A stretch of 64,000 nucleotides of DNA from NCBI GenBank assembly GCA_947683625.1, contig CANTUR010000069.1, forward strand, positions 5,022,001 through 5,086,000, read 5' to 3'. Below the pieces are notes generated by a model. That model ran no database searches. It was not told the origin of the DNA and saw only the letters and a list, made by a program, of their open reading frames with translations. Below are positions 47,159 to 59,813 of the stretch, piece by piece. The stretch comes from Mallotus nudiflorus. Taxonomy: Eukaryota > Streptophyta > Magnoliopsida > Malpighiales > Euphorbiaceae. A program made the translations under genes and the position numbers. The number at the start of each line of letters is the position of its first letter. Within the stretch, counting starts at the first letter, position 1.

Positions 47159-50100
47159 ATGTCAAAAGACATAAGTTCTTCTTCTATAAATGATCATGTG
47201 ATTCAAGTTATGCAATAACAATTCGAAAGAATGTTTAACATGATGGTGGGAGTCAATGAGAAATTGGAGAGGCATGATGGCATCCTTAACCAATTACAAG
47301 GAGAGCCTAAACAAAGGAGACGTCCACCAATTGACCAAGAGGACTATAAAGGAGAGGATGATTTAAATGATGATCAAGTCACCTTGGTGGGACAATAAAT
47401 CAATCCTAGGAGACAAGCTAGGAGAGGACGTCCTAATAATGATGTTGATCGCAACCTTGGAAGCATCAAAATGAAGATTCCTTCATTCTAAGGAAGAAAT
47501 GATCCAGATGTGTACCTTAAATGGGAGAGGAAAGTGGAACTCATCTTTGAATGTCACAATTATTCAGAGGAGAAAAAGGTAAAACTTGCCACTGTTGAGT
47601 TTAGTGATTATGCAATTGTTTGGTGGGATCAATTTTGCAAGGAAAGACGTAGATATAAAGAAAGACCCATAGAGTCTTTGAGGGAAATTAAGCAAATCAT
47701 GAGAAAGAGGTTTATTCCAAGCCACTACTATAGAGAGCTTCATCAAAGGTTACAAACTCTAATTCAAGGATCCATGAGTGTCAAGGAGTATCATAAAGAA
47801 ATGGAGAAGGCTATGATTAGAGCAATTGTGGTAGAAGATCATGAAGCTACCATGGCAAGGTTCTTGAGAGGGCTAAACAAAAACATTGCTGATGTTGTTG
47901 ATTTACAACATTATGTGGAGATTGAAGATATGGTGAATTTGGCCATGAAAGTGGAAAGGCAATTGAAAGGAAAGAGGTATGATTCTAAACCAAATGTGGG
48001 TTCTTCTTCTTATTAGAAAACTTCTTGGGGGAAAAAGGATGATAAACCTTTTAATAAGTCAAAAGTGGAAGAAACTAAACCTAAAATTGACTTGGGTAAT
48101 AAGGGAAAGGGTAAGAATCAACCAGCCAAAACTAGGGGAATCAAATGTTTTAAGTGTTTAGGTCATGGGCACATTGCTAGGGAATGTCCAAATAAGAAAG
48201 TTATGATTCTAAGGGATGCTGATATTGAGTCAGAGAGTGAGGGGGATAGTGATGATGATATGCCTTCTTTAGAAGATTGTAGTGATGTTGAATGTGTTAA
48301 GGGAGATAATCTTGTTGGTCAAAGAACATTGAGTTTGCAAAATAAACATGATGTCCATAGGGAGCAAAGGAAAAAATTGTTTCATACTCATTTTTTGATT
48401 TCTAATAAGTTGTGCAACATGATTGTGGATAGCGGAAGTTGTACTAATGTAGTAAGTACTTTGCTAGTAGAGAAATTAAAGTTGCCTACTACCAAGCACC
48501 CAAGACCATACAAGTTGCAATGGCTTAATGAAAGTGGAGTTGTAAAGGTAAATAAGCAAGTTCTAGTTTCTTTTCAAATTGGTAAATATAAGGATGAGGT
48601 GTTGTGTGATGTGTTACCAATGTTGGCCGGACATATGTTGTTGGGGAGACCTGGGCAATATGATAGAAGGGCTAATTATGATGGATTCAAAAATATGTAT
48701 ACTTTGACTATGGATGGAAAAAGGTTTAACCTTGGACCATTAACTCCAAAATAGATTTTTGAAGACCAAATGCACATCAAGCAACAATATGAAGAAATGG
48801 GTTCTTCATTGGGAAATTCTTTGGGAAGGGAAACCTTTGAGAGTAAAGAAAAAGGTGAGATGAGTGAACCTAAAAATTCCAATTCTCTTGACCAAAATGG
48901 GAAACACATGGTGAGAGAAAACAAGGAAGGTTCAAATGAAAGAAAAATGAGTGTTTATGCAAAAATGAGTGATGTGAAGGAAGTTATGCTTTTGAGGCAA
49001 CACATGCTTGTACTTATGTACAAGGAGATTTTTCATATTTCTAATGAAATAACCAATGGTCTACCTAGTGTTATTGTTGATCTTTTGCAGGTTTATGAAG
49101 ATTTATTTCCAGAAGAAATTCCAAATGGTTTGCCACCTAAAAGAGGCATTGAGCACCAAATTGATTTCATACCCGGAGCAAGCATTCCAAATAGACCAGC
49201 ATATAAATGTAATCTGGAGGAGACTAAGGAAATCCAAAAGCAAGTGAGTGAGCTTATGGAGAAGGGTTATGTTCATGAAAGCATGAGTCCATGTGTCGTA
49301 CCCATCTTGTTAGTGCCTAAGAAAGATGGAACTTGGAGGATGTGTGTTGATTATCATGCCATCAACAAAATCACAGTGAAGTATATACATCCCATTCCTA
49401 GGTTAGATGACATGTTGGATGAATTACATGGTTCATATTTATTTTCAAAAATTGATTTAAAATCTGGTTATCATCAAATTAGAATGAGAGAAGGATGGAA
49501 AACAGCTTTTAAAACTAAACATGGTTTATATGAGTGGTTAGTAATGCCTTTTGGTTTAACTAATGCACCAAGCACTTTCATGAGATTGATGAATCATTTT
49601 TTAAGAGCATTCATAGGCAAATTTGTTTTTATCTATTTTGATGATATCTTGGTTTATAGCAAAAATTTAGATGAGCATGTACAACATTTGACTTGTGTTT
49701 TTTATGTGCTTAGAGAAGAAAAGTTGTATGCTAATCTAAAGAAATGTTGTTTTTGCACTAATGAAATTACTTTTCTTGGATATATTGTGAATGAAAAAGG
49801 CATTCATGTTGATCAAGAAAAGGTAAAAGTAATTAGAGAATGGCCAACACCCACAAGTGTAAGTGATGCAAGAAGCTTTCATGGTTTAGCTAGCTTTTAT
49901 AGAAGGTTCATTAAAAAATTTTCTACCATAGTTGCACCTTTAATTGAATGCATCAAAAAGAATGTTGGTTTTAAGTGGGGAATTAAACAAAATGAGGCTT
50001 TTAGCTTGCTAAAAGACAAATTAAGTTCTGCACCCTTGTTATCTTTGCCAAATTTTACTAAACCTTTTAAGATTAAGTGTGATGCAAGTGGCATAGGTAT

Positions 50101-51844
50101 TGGAGGAGTTTTGATGCAAGAAGGCAAGCCCATAGCATTCTTTAGTGAAAAGCTAAGTGGAGCAAGTCTAAACTACCTTACATATGACAAGGAGTTATAT
50201 GCATTGGTGAGGGTTCTAAAGACATGGTAGCATTACCTTGGTTATAAAGAATTCATAATTCACACTGACCATGAGTCCTTGAAGTATCTCAAAGGACAAG
50301 GAAAGCTCAACAAGAGACATGCAAAATGGGTGGAATTCATTGAATCCTTTTCGTACATCATTAAGTACAAGCAAGGCAAAGAAAATGTGGTGGCCGATGC
50401 ATTGTCAAGAAGGTATGCCTTGATCTCTAAAATTGATGCAAAATTATTAGGATTTGAATACATCAAAGATCTATATTCTAATGATCCTAATTTTGCTAAT
50501 GTTTATAGGGCATATGAGAAAGGGGGTTTTAATAAGTTCTATAAGTTTGATGGTTTTCTTTTTCGGGAAAATAAATTGTGTGTGCCACAAAGTTCTTTGA
50601 GAGAGTTACTTATGAGAGAGGCACATAACGGAGGTTTAATAGGGCATTTTAGGATTAAGAAAACTTTGGATGTGTTAGGTGACCATTTCTTTTGGCCACA
50701 CATGAAAAGGGATATTGAGAGAATTTATGAGAAATGCATTACTTTCAAACAAGCCAAATCCAAAGTAATGCCTCATGGTTTGTATACACCTCTTACCATA
50801 CCAAATGAACCTTGGGTAGACATTTCTATGGATTTTGTTTTAGGATTACGTAAGTCCAAGGGAGGGAGAGATTCCATTTTTGTTATTGTGGATAGGTTTA
50901 GCAAAATGGCACATTTCATTCCATGTCACAAGACGGATGATGCAACCCATATTGCCAATCTATTCTTCAAGGAGATTGTAAGGCTACATGGAGTGCCAAG
51001 GACCATTGTGAGTGATAGGGATGTCAAATTCCTAAGTCACTTTTGGAAGACTCTTTGGGGAAATATGGGGATAAAGCTTTTGTATTCTACAACTTGTCAT
51101 CCACAAACGGATGGACAAATGGAGGTGGTCAATAGGACACTTTCAACACTTTTGAGGGCTATCATCCAAAGAAATCTGAAGAATTGGGAACAATGTTTGC
51201 CACATATGGAATTTGCTTACAATAGGAGTGTGCATGGTTCAACAAATTGCTCACCATTTGAAGTTGTGCATGGATTCAACCCATTGACTCGATTAGATTT
51301 GCTACCATTGCCATTGGACAAAGCTAATCTAGAGGGGAAATAAAAAGTTGGGTTCATTAAGACTTTGCATGAGAAGGTGCATGCAAACATTGAGAAGAAG
51401 ACACTACAATATGAAAAGCAACACAACAAAGGGAGGAAGCAAGTCATTTTTTAGCCCGGAGATTAGGTGTGGGTGCACTTAAGGAAGGAAAGATTTCCTA
51501 ACCAAAGGAAATCAAAGCTTATGCCAAGAGGAGATGGTCCTTTTAAAGTGCTTCAACGCATCAACAACAATGCCTACAAGCTAGAACTTCCAAGTGAGTA
51601 TGGCAATGTTAGTGCTACTTTCAATGTTAGTTACTTGTCTTTGTTTGATGTAAGTGATAAAGATGATAGAGCTAATTTGAGGACAAATCCTTTTGAAGAA
51701 AGGGGGAATGATGTGAATCCAAGTTCAAAGCCTAAAGAGATCCAAGATCCATTAATAGTACAAGAAGGCCCAATCACAAGGTCCAAATCCAATAAGCTTC
51801 AAGAAGCCATATTGGGTTTAATTAAGGACATTTGGAAAGCCTAA
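47159..51844 (+). pseudogene. CRM-like gag-pol of element C, one frame with nine internal stops
   Basis: A single frame of 1561 codons. Gag: MSKDISSSSINDHV start, capsid core (YLKWERKVELIFECHNYSEE, VWWDQFCKERR), zinc knuckle CFKCLGHGHIAREC at 48146-48187. Protease: VDSGSCTNVVS with Asp at 48428. RT: KKDGTWRMCVDYHAINK, MPFGLTNAPSTFM, YFDD at 49634-49645. RNase H: CDASGIGIG, IHTDHESLKYLKG, ADALSRRY. Integrase: finger with the last Cys replaced by Phe (EKCITF), core SMDFVLG, TIVSDRD, MEVVNRTL, C-terminal RINNNAYKLEL; the tail enters the 3' LTR (GPITRSKSNKL). Stops: 47216, 47396, 47489, 48014, 48752, 50228, 51341, 51452, 51464. The terminal stop at 51842 replaces CAA seen in the 5' LTR; the undamaged frame would end about 66 bases later. 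No frameshift was found. Confidence 0.95.
51697..51708 (+). other. Polypurine tract, element C
   Basis: GAAGAAAGGGGGAA ends at the 3' LTR start. It also encodes EERGN of the integrase tail. Confidence 0.9.
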
Positions 51845-52475
51845 GAATTTCAACCCAATAAGGCATCCATGGAGGCCTAAGGAATAATATTTAACTTTTT
51901 TTTATGTTAATAACAATTAGGGTTACATGTAGCCACTATGTACAAGTTAATGGGGTAATTAATATCAATTAATGGCTATTAATGTAGGTAGTGGTTATTA
52001 AGGCCATTTAAGAGTAAAAGTAATCCTATGTGTGTGAGTCTATTTTAGTAGTGTGTGCATGGACTTGTACTCTATATAAACAAGTCTTTTTCTTTCTTTT
52101 GGAGCATGATTGAATTTGATGTATTAATTATAACTTTGTTTGAGTTTTATTGTGAGAAATTTTGTCTTTAATTTCTTGCATTAACTTTGTGACTTATCAA
52201 GCTTTATTCTAGCTTGTGGTGTCAAAATCTAAATCTTTGTTTTCTTGTCATTTATCAAACTTTCTTATTTATGGCATAAGAGGAAATTCAAAGTCTATCT
52301 TAGTATCTTTATCCTTGTTGGTAAAGGGGTTAAGTAGCATCTATCTTCTTACTTCAATCTTTGAACAATCCAAATTTATGGATTAAATTGGTAATTTCTA
52401 GTTTTCTTCTAATTCAACTTATCATAGTATTCTTGCTATGAGGGAGTTAATTGATGAAACCTACAATTCCCATCA
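51709..52475 (+). repeat. C 3' LTR
   Basis: 767 bp, same length as the 5' LTR. Differences are mainly C/T and A/G changes, including two CAA to TAA changes in the pol tail. Confidence 0.97.
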
Positions 52476-52480
52476 CAAGA

Positions 52481-52674
52481 ATTCATGTAAAAGTAAAACC
52501 CAAATAGTCATCCCAATGAAGATAAAATGACTCACCTCTTGTGGAGATGTCTCCAACTTGTAAATTTATTCAAAATAAAAATATAATAATAAATAAAATA
52601 CAAAAAGGAAAGAGAAAAGCCAAAAAAAAAAGGAGATTTATTAACTTTTTGGGTAGGGGACATCTGATTACATA
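52481..52674 (+). other. T3 segment before its 3' LTR
   Basis: Non-coding. The last part GGGTAGGGGACATC directly before the LTR is the likely polypurine tract of T3. Confidence 0.6.
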
Positions 52675-53121
52675 AAGAAAATTCAACTCCTATTAATAAG
52701 GGTCAAATGCTGAGTCATCGTAGTTCAGACCACGCTTGCAATCTAAAACCTTCCACATATAGAATGACTTATGACCTAAAGCCTACGAAACTCGAAGGTT
52801 GCCCACTTTCTCCACTCATGCCACTAATAAACTGGTTCCTATTTTTACTGCAGCGTGCTAGCACCACTTCCATTCACCCAGAAACCTCTCTACGGTTGGT
52901 AATTACTTGATCTTTATATAAAGTCCTAAATCAACAAGGTGACTCATCTAACTTCCAACAATATCATTCCTTGTCCATCTCAAATATTTTTCTAACTTAA
53001 TCATCGGAGTGGGATTACCGGGATCCCACCTAATCCCATGTTATGCTCTTGTCATGCAAATTAACCAATCATCTTCATTCTTTCCCATTGAAGTAGGAGC
53101 TCAAAGGGACCCATTTTATCA
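52675..53121 (+). repeat. T3 3' LTR
   Basis: 447 bp, partner of 29123-29591, clearly more diverged from it than the B and C LTR pairs are from each other. Confidence 0.85.
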
Positions 53122-54790
53122 CTTCTTTTTTTACATGCAAAATTACCACTTCCTCAAACAAGTTCCAAATTTTACAATTAAGTCCAAGTTGTTTAATTTA
53201 ATTCCAATTTTGATGCAATTTGGTCCATCATTCATCATCATACAAAATAAACAAATAAATTAAAACCAAATATAAAGCACATGCAAAGAAATTGGGGGAT
53301 GGTAAAAGAGTTACAACCCTTATTCATGCAAGCAATTAGAAAACAAATAATTAAAATATAAATACACATGCAAAAAAAATAGGGAGAAGAAAAGAATTAC
53401 AACCCTTTTCACAAACAAAATAAACATAAAAATAGAACAAAACAAAACAAAATAAAAATTATAAACTAAGGGTTCACTAAATAGTGACTAGTTTGTCACC
53501 CTAAAGCATTACTCCTGAAAAATAAATAATTAGTCCCTAAAATCCTACAAAAGAAACAACAAAGTTTAATTTTAAATATTAAATGAAAATGGTTGCATCT
53601 AAAACAACAAAAAATAACTAAAATCAAAATAAGTTAAGTAGAGAATAGAGAATAAAAGAATACTAAATCACATAATGCCAAAACAAAATAAAAATGAATA
53701 AGCAATTAGCATTTTGTTGATCAATATAAAAGCAAACAAAAAATGGATCAAAATATACAAACAAAACTTACAGCAGCTTATGAAGAGTCAATTTTAATAA
53801 AACATTAATAAAATAACAACATTAAACTAATCAACAAAACAAATAAAATATACTCATCATCATATTATAAAAATGTAAACATAAACAAATAAATGAACTA
53901 CTAAAATTCTAATTTTATCATATAGGAAAACTAAGTTATAAAAATACACTCTAATAGAAACATGAAACGATAAAAACAAAGAAGGAAAATCAATAATTCA
54001 TTTTGTATATGAAAGGATAATTGTGATGCCTTATCACAATTTAGCATTTGCCTTAGTGCAATAAGGCATCGCCCTATCGTATAGGTGCCACCTTATTGCA
54101 CTTCCAAAAAAAAATTATTTTTGATTTACAAACACAAAACATCAACTATTTGCAAAAAAAAAAAAGATGACTTTCAAATTAATTAACCACAATGATTATG
54201 CATGCAAAACACGTCACTACACTCAAGATACAATTAAAATAAATCTACTTGAAATTGAAACAAAATGAATGTCAAAAATAAAAACATTAGGGTTTACTGT
54301 ATTTACAGCTAAGGTCGTAACTCCTGTCTTTGACCCTCAAAAGTTTCACTTTTGAAATTTACAACGACTAAGATGCAATAAGCATTTCCTTAGTTTTATT
54401 TCGTTCCAGCCCTCCGCTTGAAAGCCCTCAAGCCCCTCCTTACTCATTCCTATGTTACTTTTTTTCTTTTCTGTAGACTCCTTTCAACTTCTTTTTTCTT
54501 CAAATTTTTTTTTACCATAGCTTTTTTTTCCCTATTAATCGTTATTGCCGCTTCTCTCTCTTTTCTTTCTCCTTTTATCCTCACTCTCCCCCCACTTTCC
54601 TCTCCACCATCTTCTCCACTCACTAACCACTTTTGATTTCTCACTTGCTATCGTTTATGCACTATTGGCAGCAAACTTCCATTATTTTGGAAGTCGTGTC
54701 AACTAGTTACCGTACACTAAATTGTCGCCTTTGCATAGTAAGACAATGCCTTAGTACATGAGGCAATCGTCTTAATGATAAACTGGATAA
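53122..54790 (-). mobile_element. T4 right part (LTR remainder), no gene
   Basis: Sequence that was contiguous with 29122 before T3 inserted. A-rich without coding content up to about 54290, then mixed sequence with CTTAGTGCAATAAGGCA-type repeats (54050-54110, 54740-54775). It is probably the U3/R part of the T4 5' LTR. The right boundary is a guess because the second T4 LTR is not in the window. Confidence 0.45.
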
Positions 54791-55253
54791 AAGAAATGAC
54801 TTTTCTAAGCTTTCTTGGGCTTTCTTTATCGGGTTTTCAAAGAAGGATAAATTGATCCAATCTTTAGTAAACTATTTTCATCATCGAACATTTGCTCACA
54901 CTAGATAAACTAGAATATTGACAATACTATTAGTAAAAAAAATTGTAAATTATCGAATTGAAATTAATAATGGAATGATGGATTGGAACAAATGAATATC
55001 CATAACAAAATTAATATATATAAAGATAATTGTAATGTGTTAGATGTTTACACACCATATCATTAGTTTATAAAAAAATTTTAAAGCGGAATGGAGCAAA
55101 ATTAATCTATCTCCCGCATTTTGAAGTAAAAACTTCGACATGATTTATGTACCAATATAATTACCACAATACTGAGTTCCTTTCTTTTTTAAAAAAAAGA
55201 AATACACATAAACTAATATATATTGATACAATACTTACTAAACAATAAAGAGA

Positions 55254-55289
<36 letters not shown>

Positions 55290-55433
55290 GCCCACCAAAC
55301 TAAAATATAGAGACATCCATCAAATTATCATCCAATGTACAAGTACAGGCCTCTCTAATATAATATAATATTTCAGGAAAGAAAAATCTCCCACAGGAAG
55401 AAAACGAAAAGACAAAAAAATTTAAAAACAATA
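54791..55433. other. Intergenic, downstream of VQ gene
   Basis: AT-rich; TA run at 55255-55286. No gene recognised. The VQ transcript 3' end should lie within the right part. Confidence 0.6.
55255..55286. repeat. (TA)n microsatellite
   Basis: About 32 bp of TA. Confidence 0.9.
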
Positions 55434-56183
55434 TCACATGACTTTCCACGACTCCAGAGTAGGAAAGCTAGAAAAAGTGTCGAATTCCAGCCCAGCACCA
55501 GGCCCGCCACCAGCCGCCACGGACTGCAAAAGAGATACTGGACCAGGCCCAACAATAGGCCCAGATGTTGAAGTGGTACCCACAAGCATGTGTTGCTGCT
55601 GATGATCAAGCAAATACGCCGATGTATCAAGAGTCGGCAAGCCACCAGGAGCCGCATGCAAGCGGTTACCCGGCCTATGAGGCTCAGGCTTAAGCACGGG
55701 TACGACAGGCAACTGGGAGTTGCCGAATCTAACGCCGGTGACCTGTTGCACCATCTGCCTAAAGTTGGCCGGATCAGCCGTTATGAAGGTAGTCTGGGAG
55801 CGTTTAGAGGCGCGAGACTTGCGCTTGGAGACTTTGGCAGTAGCACCAGGGATGCCGTTTCGCTGGCGCTTGGGAGGAGCAGCAGGGGTTTCGGGATCGG
55901 AGCCAGAAACGTTGGAGGCTGTAGGGGTGGTGGGGGATGTGTTGGTTTCGGAGTTCAAGAGGTTGTGAGAGGGGTTGATTATGGAATCACAAGTTAGCGT
56001 TTCGGATGGAGAGTAGTTAGCGGTGGTGGCGGTGGTGGTGGTGTTGATGTTAGAGAGGGATTCCTGGAGGGCTTTTGTTAAGGTTTCAGTGTCACGGGCA
56101 TAAGCTTGAGAAATCCATGAGTCAGGAAAGGCATGCCTAAAGAGAAATGGTTCAAAACTGGCTATGTTTTCCGATGATGCCAT
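55434..56183 (-). CDS. VQ motif-containing protein, calmodulin-binding protein 25-like
   Basis: Intact single-exon gene of 249 codons, the only credible host gene here, noticeably GC-richer than its surroundings. Residues 1-42 (EPFLFRHAFPDSWISQAYAR, DTETLTKALQ) match the N-terminal signature I associate with the CAMBP25/VQ15 type. Residues 43-100 are Ser/Thr/Asn-rich. Residues 104-128 form a basic stretch (PPKRQR, SKRKSRASKR), a likely nuclear localisation signal. Residues 141-153 hold the VQ core FRQMVQQVTGVRF (FxxxVQxxTG). The tail is Pro/Gly-rich and ends FPTLESWKVM. Family knowledge: VQ proteins are plant nuclear cofactors of WRKY transcription factors, and some bind calmodulin, acting in stress and defence signalling. 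The start chosen gives the canonical MASSEN N-terminus. VQ22-type naming is also possible. Confidence 0.92.
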   Translation of the reverse strand: MASSENIASFEPFLFRHAFPDSWISQAYARDTETLTKALQESLSNINTTTTATTANYSPSETLTCDSIINPSHNLLNSETNTSPTTPTASNVSGSDPETPAAPPKRQRNGIPGATAKVSKRKSRASKRSQTTFITADPANFRQMVQQVTGVRFGNSQLPVVPVLKPEPHRPGNRLHAAPGGLPTLDTSAYLLDHQQQHMLVGTTSTSGPIVGPGPVSLLQSVAAGGGPGAGLEFDTFSSFPTLESWKVM

Positions 56184-56720
56184 AACTGTGTCACTGATAA
56201 CAACAACAATAATTGAAATGAAAATTCAAAGCATTCTCTCGGAAAAGAAATTTAAAAAAAAAAAAAGAAATGGAAGAAAAAACTACAAGAGTTGACTAGA
56301 GAAACAAAAACAAAAGGTACGTATTGCTTAAGGAAGAAGAGAAAGAGAAAAGATTTTGACAGTTAAGTAACCGGAAGACACAGAACAACCACAAAAAGGT
56401 GAGCTTGACGGATAAGTAACCGGAGGAAGACGATAAGAGCTAAAGAGTGAAATAAGCAAATGGAAAAGTGAAAGAGAGAAATAGAAAAGATAGAAAATAA
56501 ATAGGGCGGTGGAGTGGAGAAGAAACCGCGTTGTTAGGGGAGAAGAGAACACGCGTCATCTTGTCAGTACGGAAACACAGGGCTTTTTAACTAAACCATG
56601 GTTAATTTTGTCTCTTTGTATTACTACTTGATTTATGTTTAGTAGCAAAGTGAAGAAGTGAGCCTTTGACTGTCAAGCCGCGTCGCTCGGCTTCCTCCTT
56701 CACACGTCTTATATTCTTCT
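56184..56720 (-). promoter_or_regulatory. Upstream/5' region of VQ gene with W-boxes
   Basis: Contains an inverted W-box pair TTGACTGTCAA at 56666-56676; TTGAC cores at about 56290, 56356 and 56408, the latter two within a duplicated element (TTGACAGTTAAGTAACCGG and TTGACGGATAAGTAACCGG); ACGCGT at about 56551; and ACGTGTG (minus strand) near 56700. Candidate TATA boxes on the minus strand are AATATAAG near 56707-56714 and CTATTTATT near 56492-56502. The transcription start cannot be fixed from sequence. Confidence 0.5.
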
Positions 56721-58470
56721 CTTCTCTCGTTACAATAATAATAACCATACAATTCCGTCTGTGTATTTTTTATCTACGCGGAATATATGGTAAGACTTAA
56801 AATATAAGATATTTATCTTATTTTTATTAATAAATATAAAATAAGATAATACCATGAATACAATAAGTAAGATTTTTCCTTTTAATTAATACCATGAATA
56901 CTATATATTTATATATATAATTTTTACATTTCTCGAATAATTGTGTTATATAAAATTTACTTCTAACTTCGTTCAAAAACATTTTCTGTCCTTATAATTA
57001 CTCTATCCTTTCTATACATTAACTTACCTTTTTGTTATTTTGATTTTATTTACATGCACCATATCATTTTTATTTTTAACTCTATTCTTTATCCTCGTTT
57101 ATTATACTCCTTTTGAATTCAAATTATAAATTTATTTTTTTAATCTTAAACTCGAGATTGATGTTGTCATTTTACTTTTTTAAACTACTTTTATTTTAAT
57201 TTTTTTATTTGATAAAATGATTAAATTATTTTTATGCTTCTTTTTATTCATTTTTTAAGAAATAAAAATATAACACAATCAATATAATAATACTTCATTG
57301 ATAAAATAATACGTAAAGGAATAAATAACTGAAAAATAACATATTTTTTTAGTTTTTATATAATTTTTCTTTATTTTACCATAAAAATTAGGAATTAATT
57401 TAAATATTAAAATTAAAAAGTTAAAATATAAAATTACCTGTCTAATGAAAATTTCAGTTCAAAATTCATAATTTAATCCAAGACAATAAACACAAAATAA
57501 TTAAGAGTAATGATTGAAGTACAAATCTATGATTTATTTTCAAAATTGTAAACTATATTTTATTTTTATATATCATACTAATGATTATTAGTCTATGCAA
57601 TTTTTTTTTAAATAAAAAATAAAAGCTTAAAGTAAAAATCAAGGGAAAATGTCATTTGTAACTGATTTTTTGTTGATAAAGGAAAATGGTAAAATTAGAA
57701 AAAAAAAATTATATGATTATTATGCAAATGAAGCAATATACAAAAGGACCAAGGAGTTAGTCTATTAAAAAAGTCATATGGAATATTGATAAGAAAAACA
57801 GAATGGGCATAACGACATCCATTGACTGTATTGGCTTAATTAATTTGAAAGGTCAAATAAAATTTAGAATTTTAAAATGAAATAATAATTATGACTCGAA
57901 GTCTCCCCCTGTGCCCCTCATCGAAACAATGCTGTCGTTTTTCCTTTATTTGTTTAAAAGGCAAGAAGATGAAGGATCGACGGAGTAAATATCATCCATT
58001 TTTATTCTCAAATAGGAAGAAAAAAGAAGCGAAAAGAGAGCAATAATTATATAGCTATTACAATTTTGTCTATTTATCCTCAATGTTCTTAAAAATAAAT
58101 TATATATTTCAACTTCAAATTTTAAAAATTTTAAACAAGAAGGGTATATTAATAAATAAGTAAATTATGTCCTCATGACTCATATTTTATATTTTCAAAC
58201 AAATACGAAAAAAAAAATTCTTTCTTTTTTTTACAAACCAAACAAATTAAATGGAATATGGATCTCATTCTCACTCTCCTTCTCTCTTGTTTTGTCTAAG
58301 GACTCATTTCCATTCTTCTTTTATTTTATCCCCCGACCTAAATATAACTTTAAACTATATATGAATTAAGGAAAAAGTTTTCTTTTAAAAAAAAGAGAGT
58401 AAATAGAAGGTAAATTAATTTTTGGGGATAATAATATTTTGTATTCTATAAGATTTTGAATTTTTATAAT
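56721..58470. other. AT-rich intergenic DNA
   Basis: No ORF with recognisable content, RNA gene or clear repeat. Distal promoter of the VQ gene may extend here. Confidence 0.6.
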
Positions 58471-59009
58471 TAAGAATTTATTTGGTTAAACTGTTAACTA
58501 TTAGCTGATAGTTATTGTTGTTAACTGGTAACTGATTAATATTATATATTTGGTGAAATAATTTACAGTTGTTGATGTTTTTGTATTAAATGACTATTAT
58601 AGATGTTAATTAATTTTTAAAAAAAATTAAATTTTAAATTTATTTATTAATATTTTGAATTGTATTTCATTATAAATATTAATATTAATAAATAATTTAC
58701 ATCTATAATTTTTTAATATTGAAAATAATATGTTTAAATGTAGTACTAGTAATAATAATAACAATATAAATTTAATATCTTTTGTGTTTGTGTGTGTATA
58801 TATACTTAAATGTAATGAAATTATATAATAATAATATAAACCTAATATTTTTTTTATGTGTGTATGTATATATAAAGGAAAAAATTAACATATAAAAATA
58901 TAGCTATTAGTTGAATTTAAAGAGATAAGGATATTTAAGTAATTATATTTAAATATATAAGGTTAATTAAGTAATTTTATTTAAATATATGAAAGATGTT
59001 GATGAAAAG
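58471..59009. mobile_element. Possible MITE, left half
   Basis: Starts near TTATTTGGTTAAACTGTTAA with CTATTAGCTGATAGTT; the inverted-like partner is near 62440-62520 (GTAAACAGCTAACAGTTGC, CAACAGTTAAAATAAAC). Removing the solo LTR would leave about 730 bp without coding capacity. Terminal repeats are imperfect and no TSD was found, so this is tentative. Confidence 0.3.
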
Positions 59010-59635
59010 TATCACGACCCAAACCCGAGGGCGCGTGACCGGCACTAGGGAATGGGTAAGCATAAGACCCCCGAAACCCGTAATAAGCCTAAAGGGAAAA
59101 AGAAAATAAAACCATTCATATATTAAACTTTACTTGAAAACAGAACACATTATCAAACTGATTTTTCTCAGAATATACAAATTCAACCGCTTAAGTAATA
59201 ATGTGTTTCAACATCTCATATTATAAATCAAATTTAATCTCATACATAAGCGTGGTTTACACAAATAAGTTACATAATTATGTTTAAACCATACAAATCT
59301 TTAATACATATACTACTGCAGCAACCTAGATTTATACACAGTACAGCTTACAATGACCTACATAAAAATAGCCGGTGAAGAAGAAACCCGACGTGGAGGT
59401 AATCTGAGGTCGAACTCCCAAGCTCTTGAAAAAAATAAATTGAGGGGAATCAGACCTCACTGAGTAAGTCAATAAAAGAGCTATACGGTTTGAAAATCTT
59501 TTTTTTTGAAAACTATATATGTTTATAGTGAAAATAATTTATAATATATAAGTATAGCTTTTGAAAAATATCGGTAGAACCCTAAACCCAAAATCTAAAT
59601 GGTCAACCGGGCCCACTTATTCCAACTAGACTACC

Positions 59636-59813
59636 GGTCCCCGAGAGCAAAGGCATCAACCGAGGCACCAAGCCGTAGTCATTCACTTAATCCAAATAAA
59701 TGGCACTGGCGGTCCCCGAGAGCTAAGGCATCAACCGAGGCACCCATCCCAGTCCATTATTGACTTTCCAATCACTGGCGGTCCCCGAGAGCAAAGGCTT
59801 CCACCGAGGCACC
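59636..59813. repeat. Three tandem units in solo LTR
   Basis: GGTCCCCGAGAGCAAAGGC and following ACCGAGGCACC occur at 59636, 59711 and 59780, period about 70-75 bp. Confidence 0.9.

Larger units (their letters stand above)
45710..52475 (+). mobile_element. Complete CRM-like gypsy element C, nested in T3
   Basis: 6766 bp with two 767-bp LTRs, TSD CAAGA at 45705-45709 and 52476-52480, PBS, PPT and a single gag-pol frame without frameshift but with nine internal stops. LTRs differ at roughly 35-40 positions by eye (about 95 percent identity), mostly transitions, so the insertion is fairly young. All catalytic motifs except one integrase finger Cys are intact, so this is the best-preserved element of the window. 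Confidence 0.95.

Noticed and set aside
54418..54644. Overlapping plus and minus ORFs of 64-72 codons
   Set aside because: Pyrimidine-rich tract read as Phe/Leu/Ser on one strand and Lys/Arg/Glu on the other; no start context or homology, lies in probable LTR.
55590..55997. 135-codon plus-strand ORF
   Set aside because: Shadow of the VQ gene on the opposite strand; the VQ frame carries the recognisable motifs.
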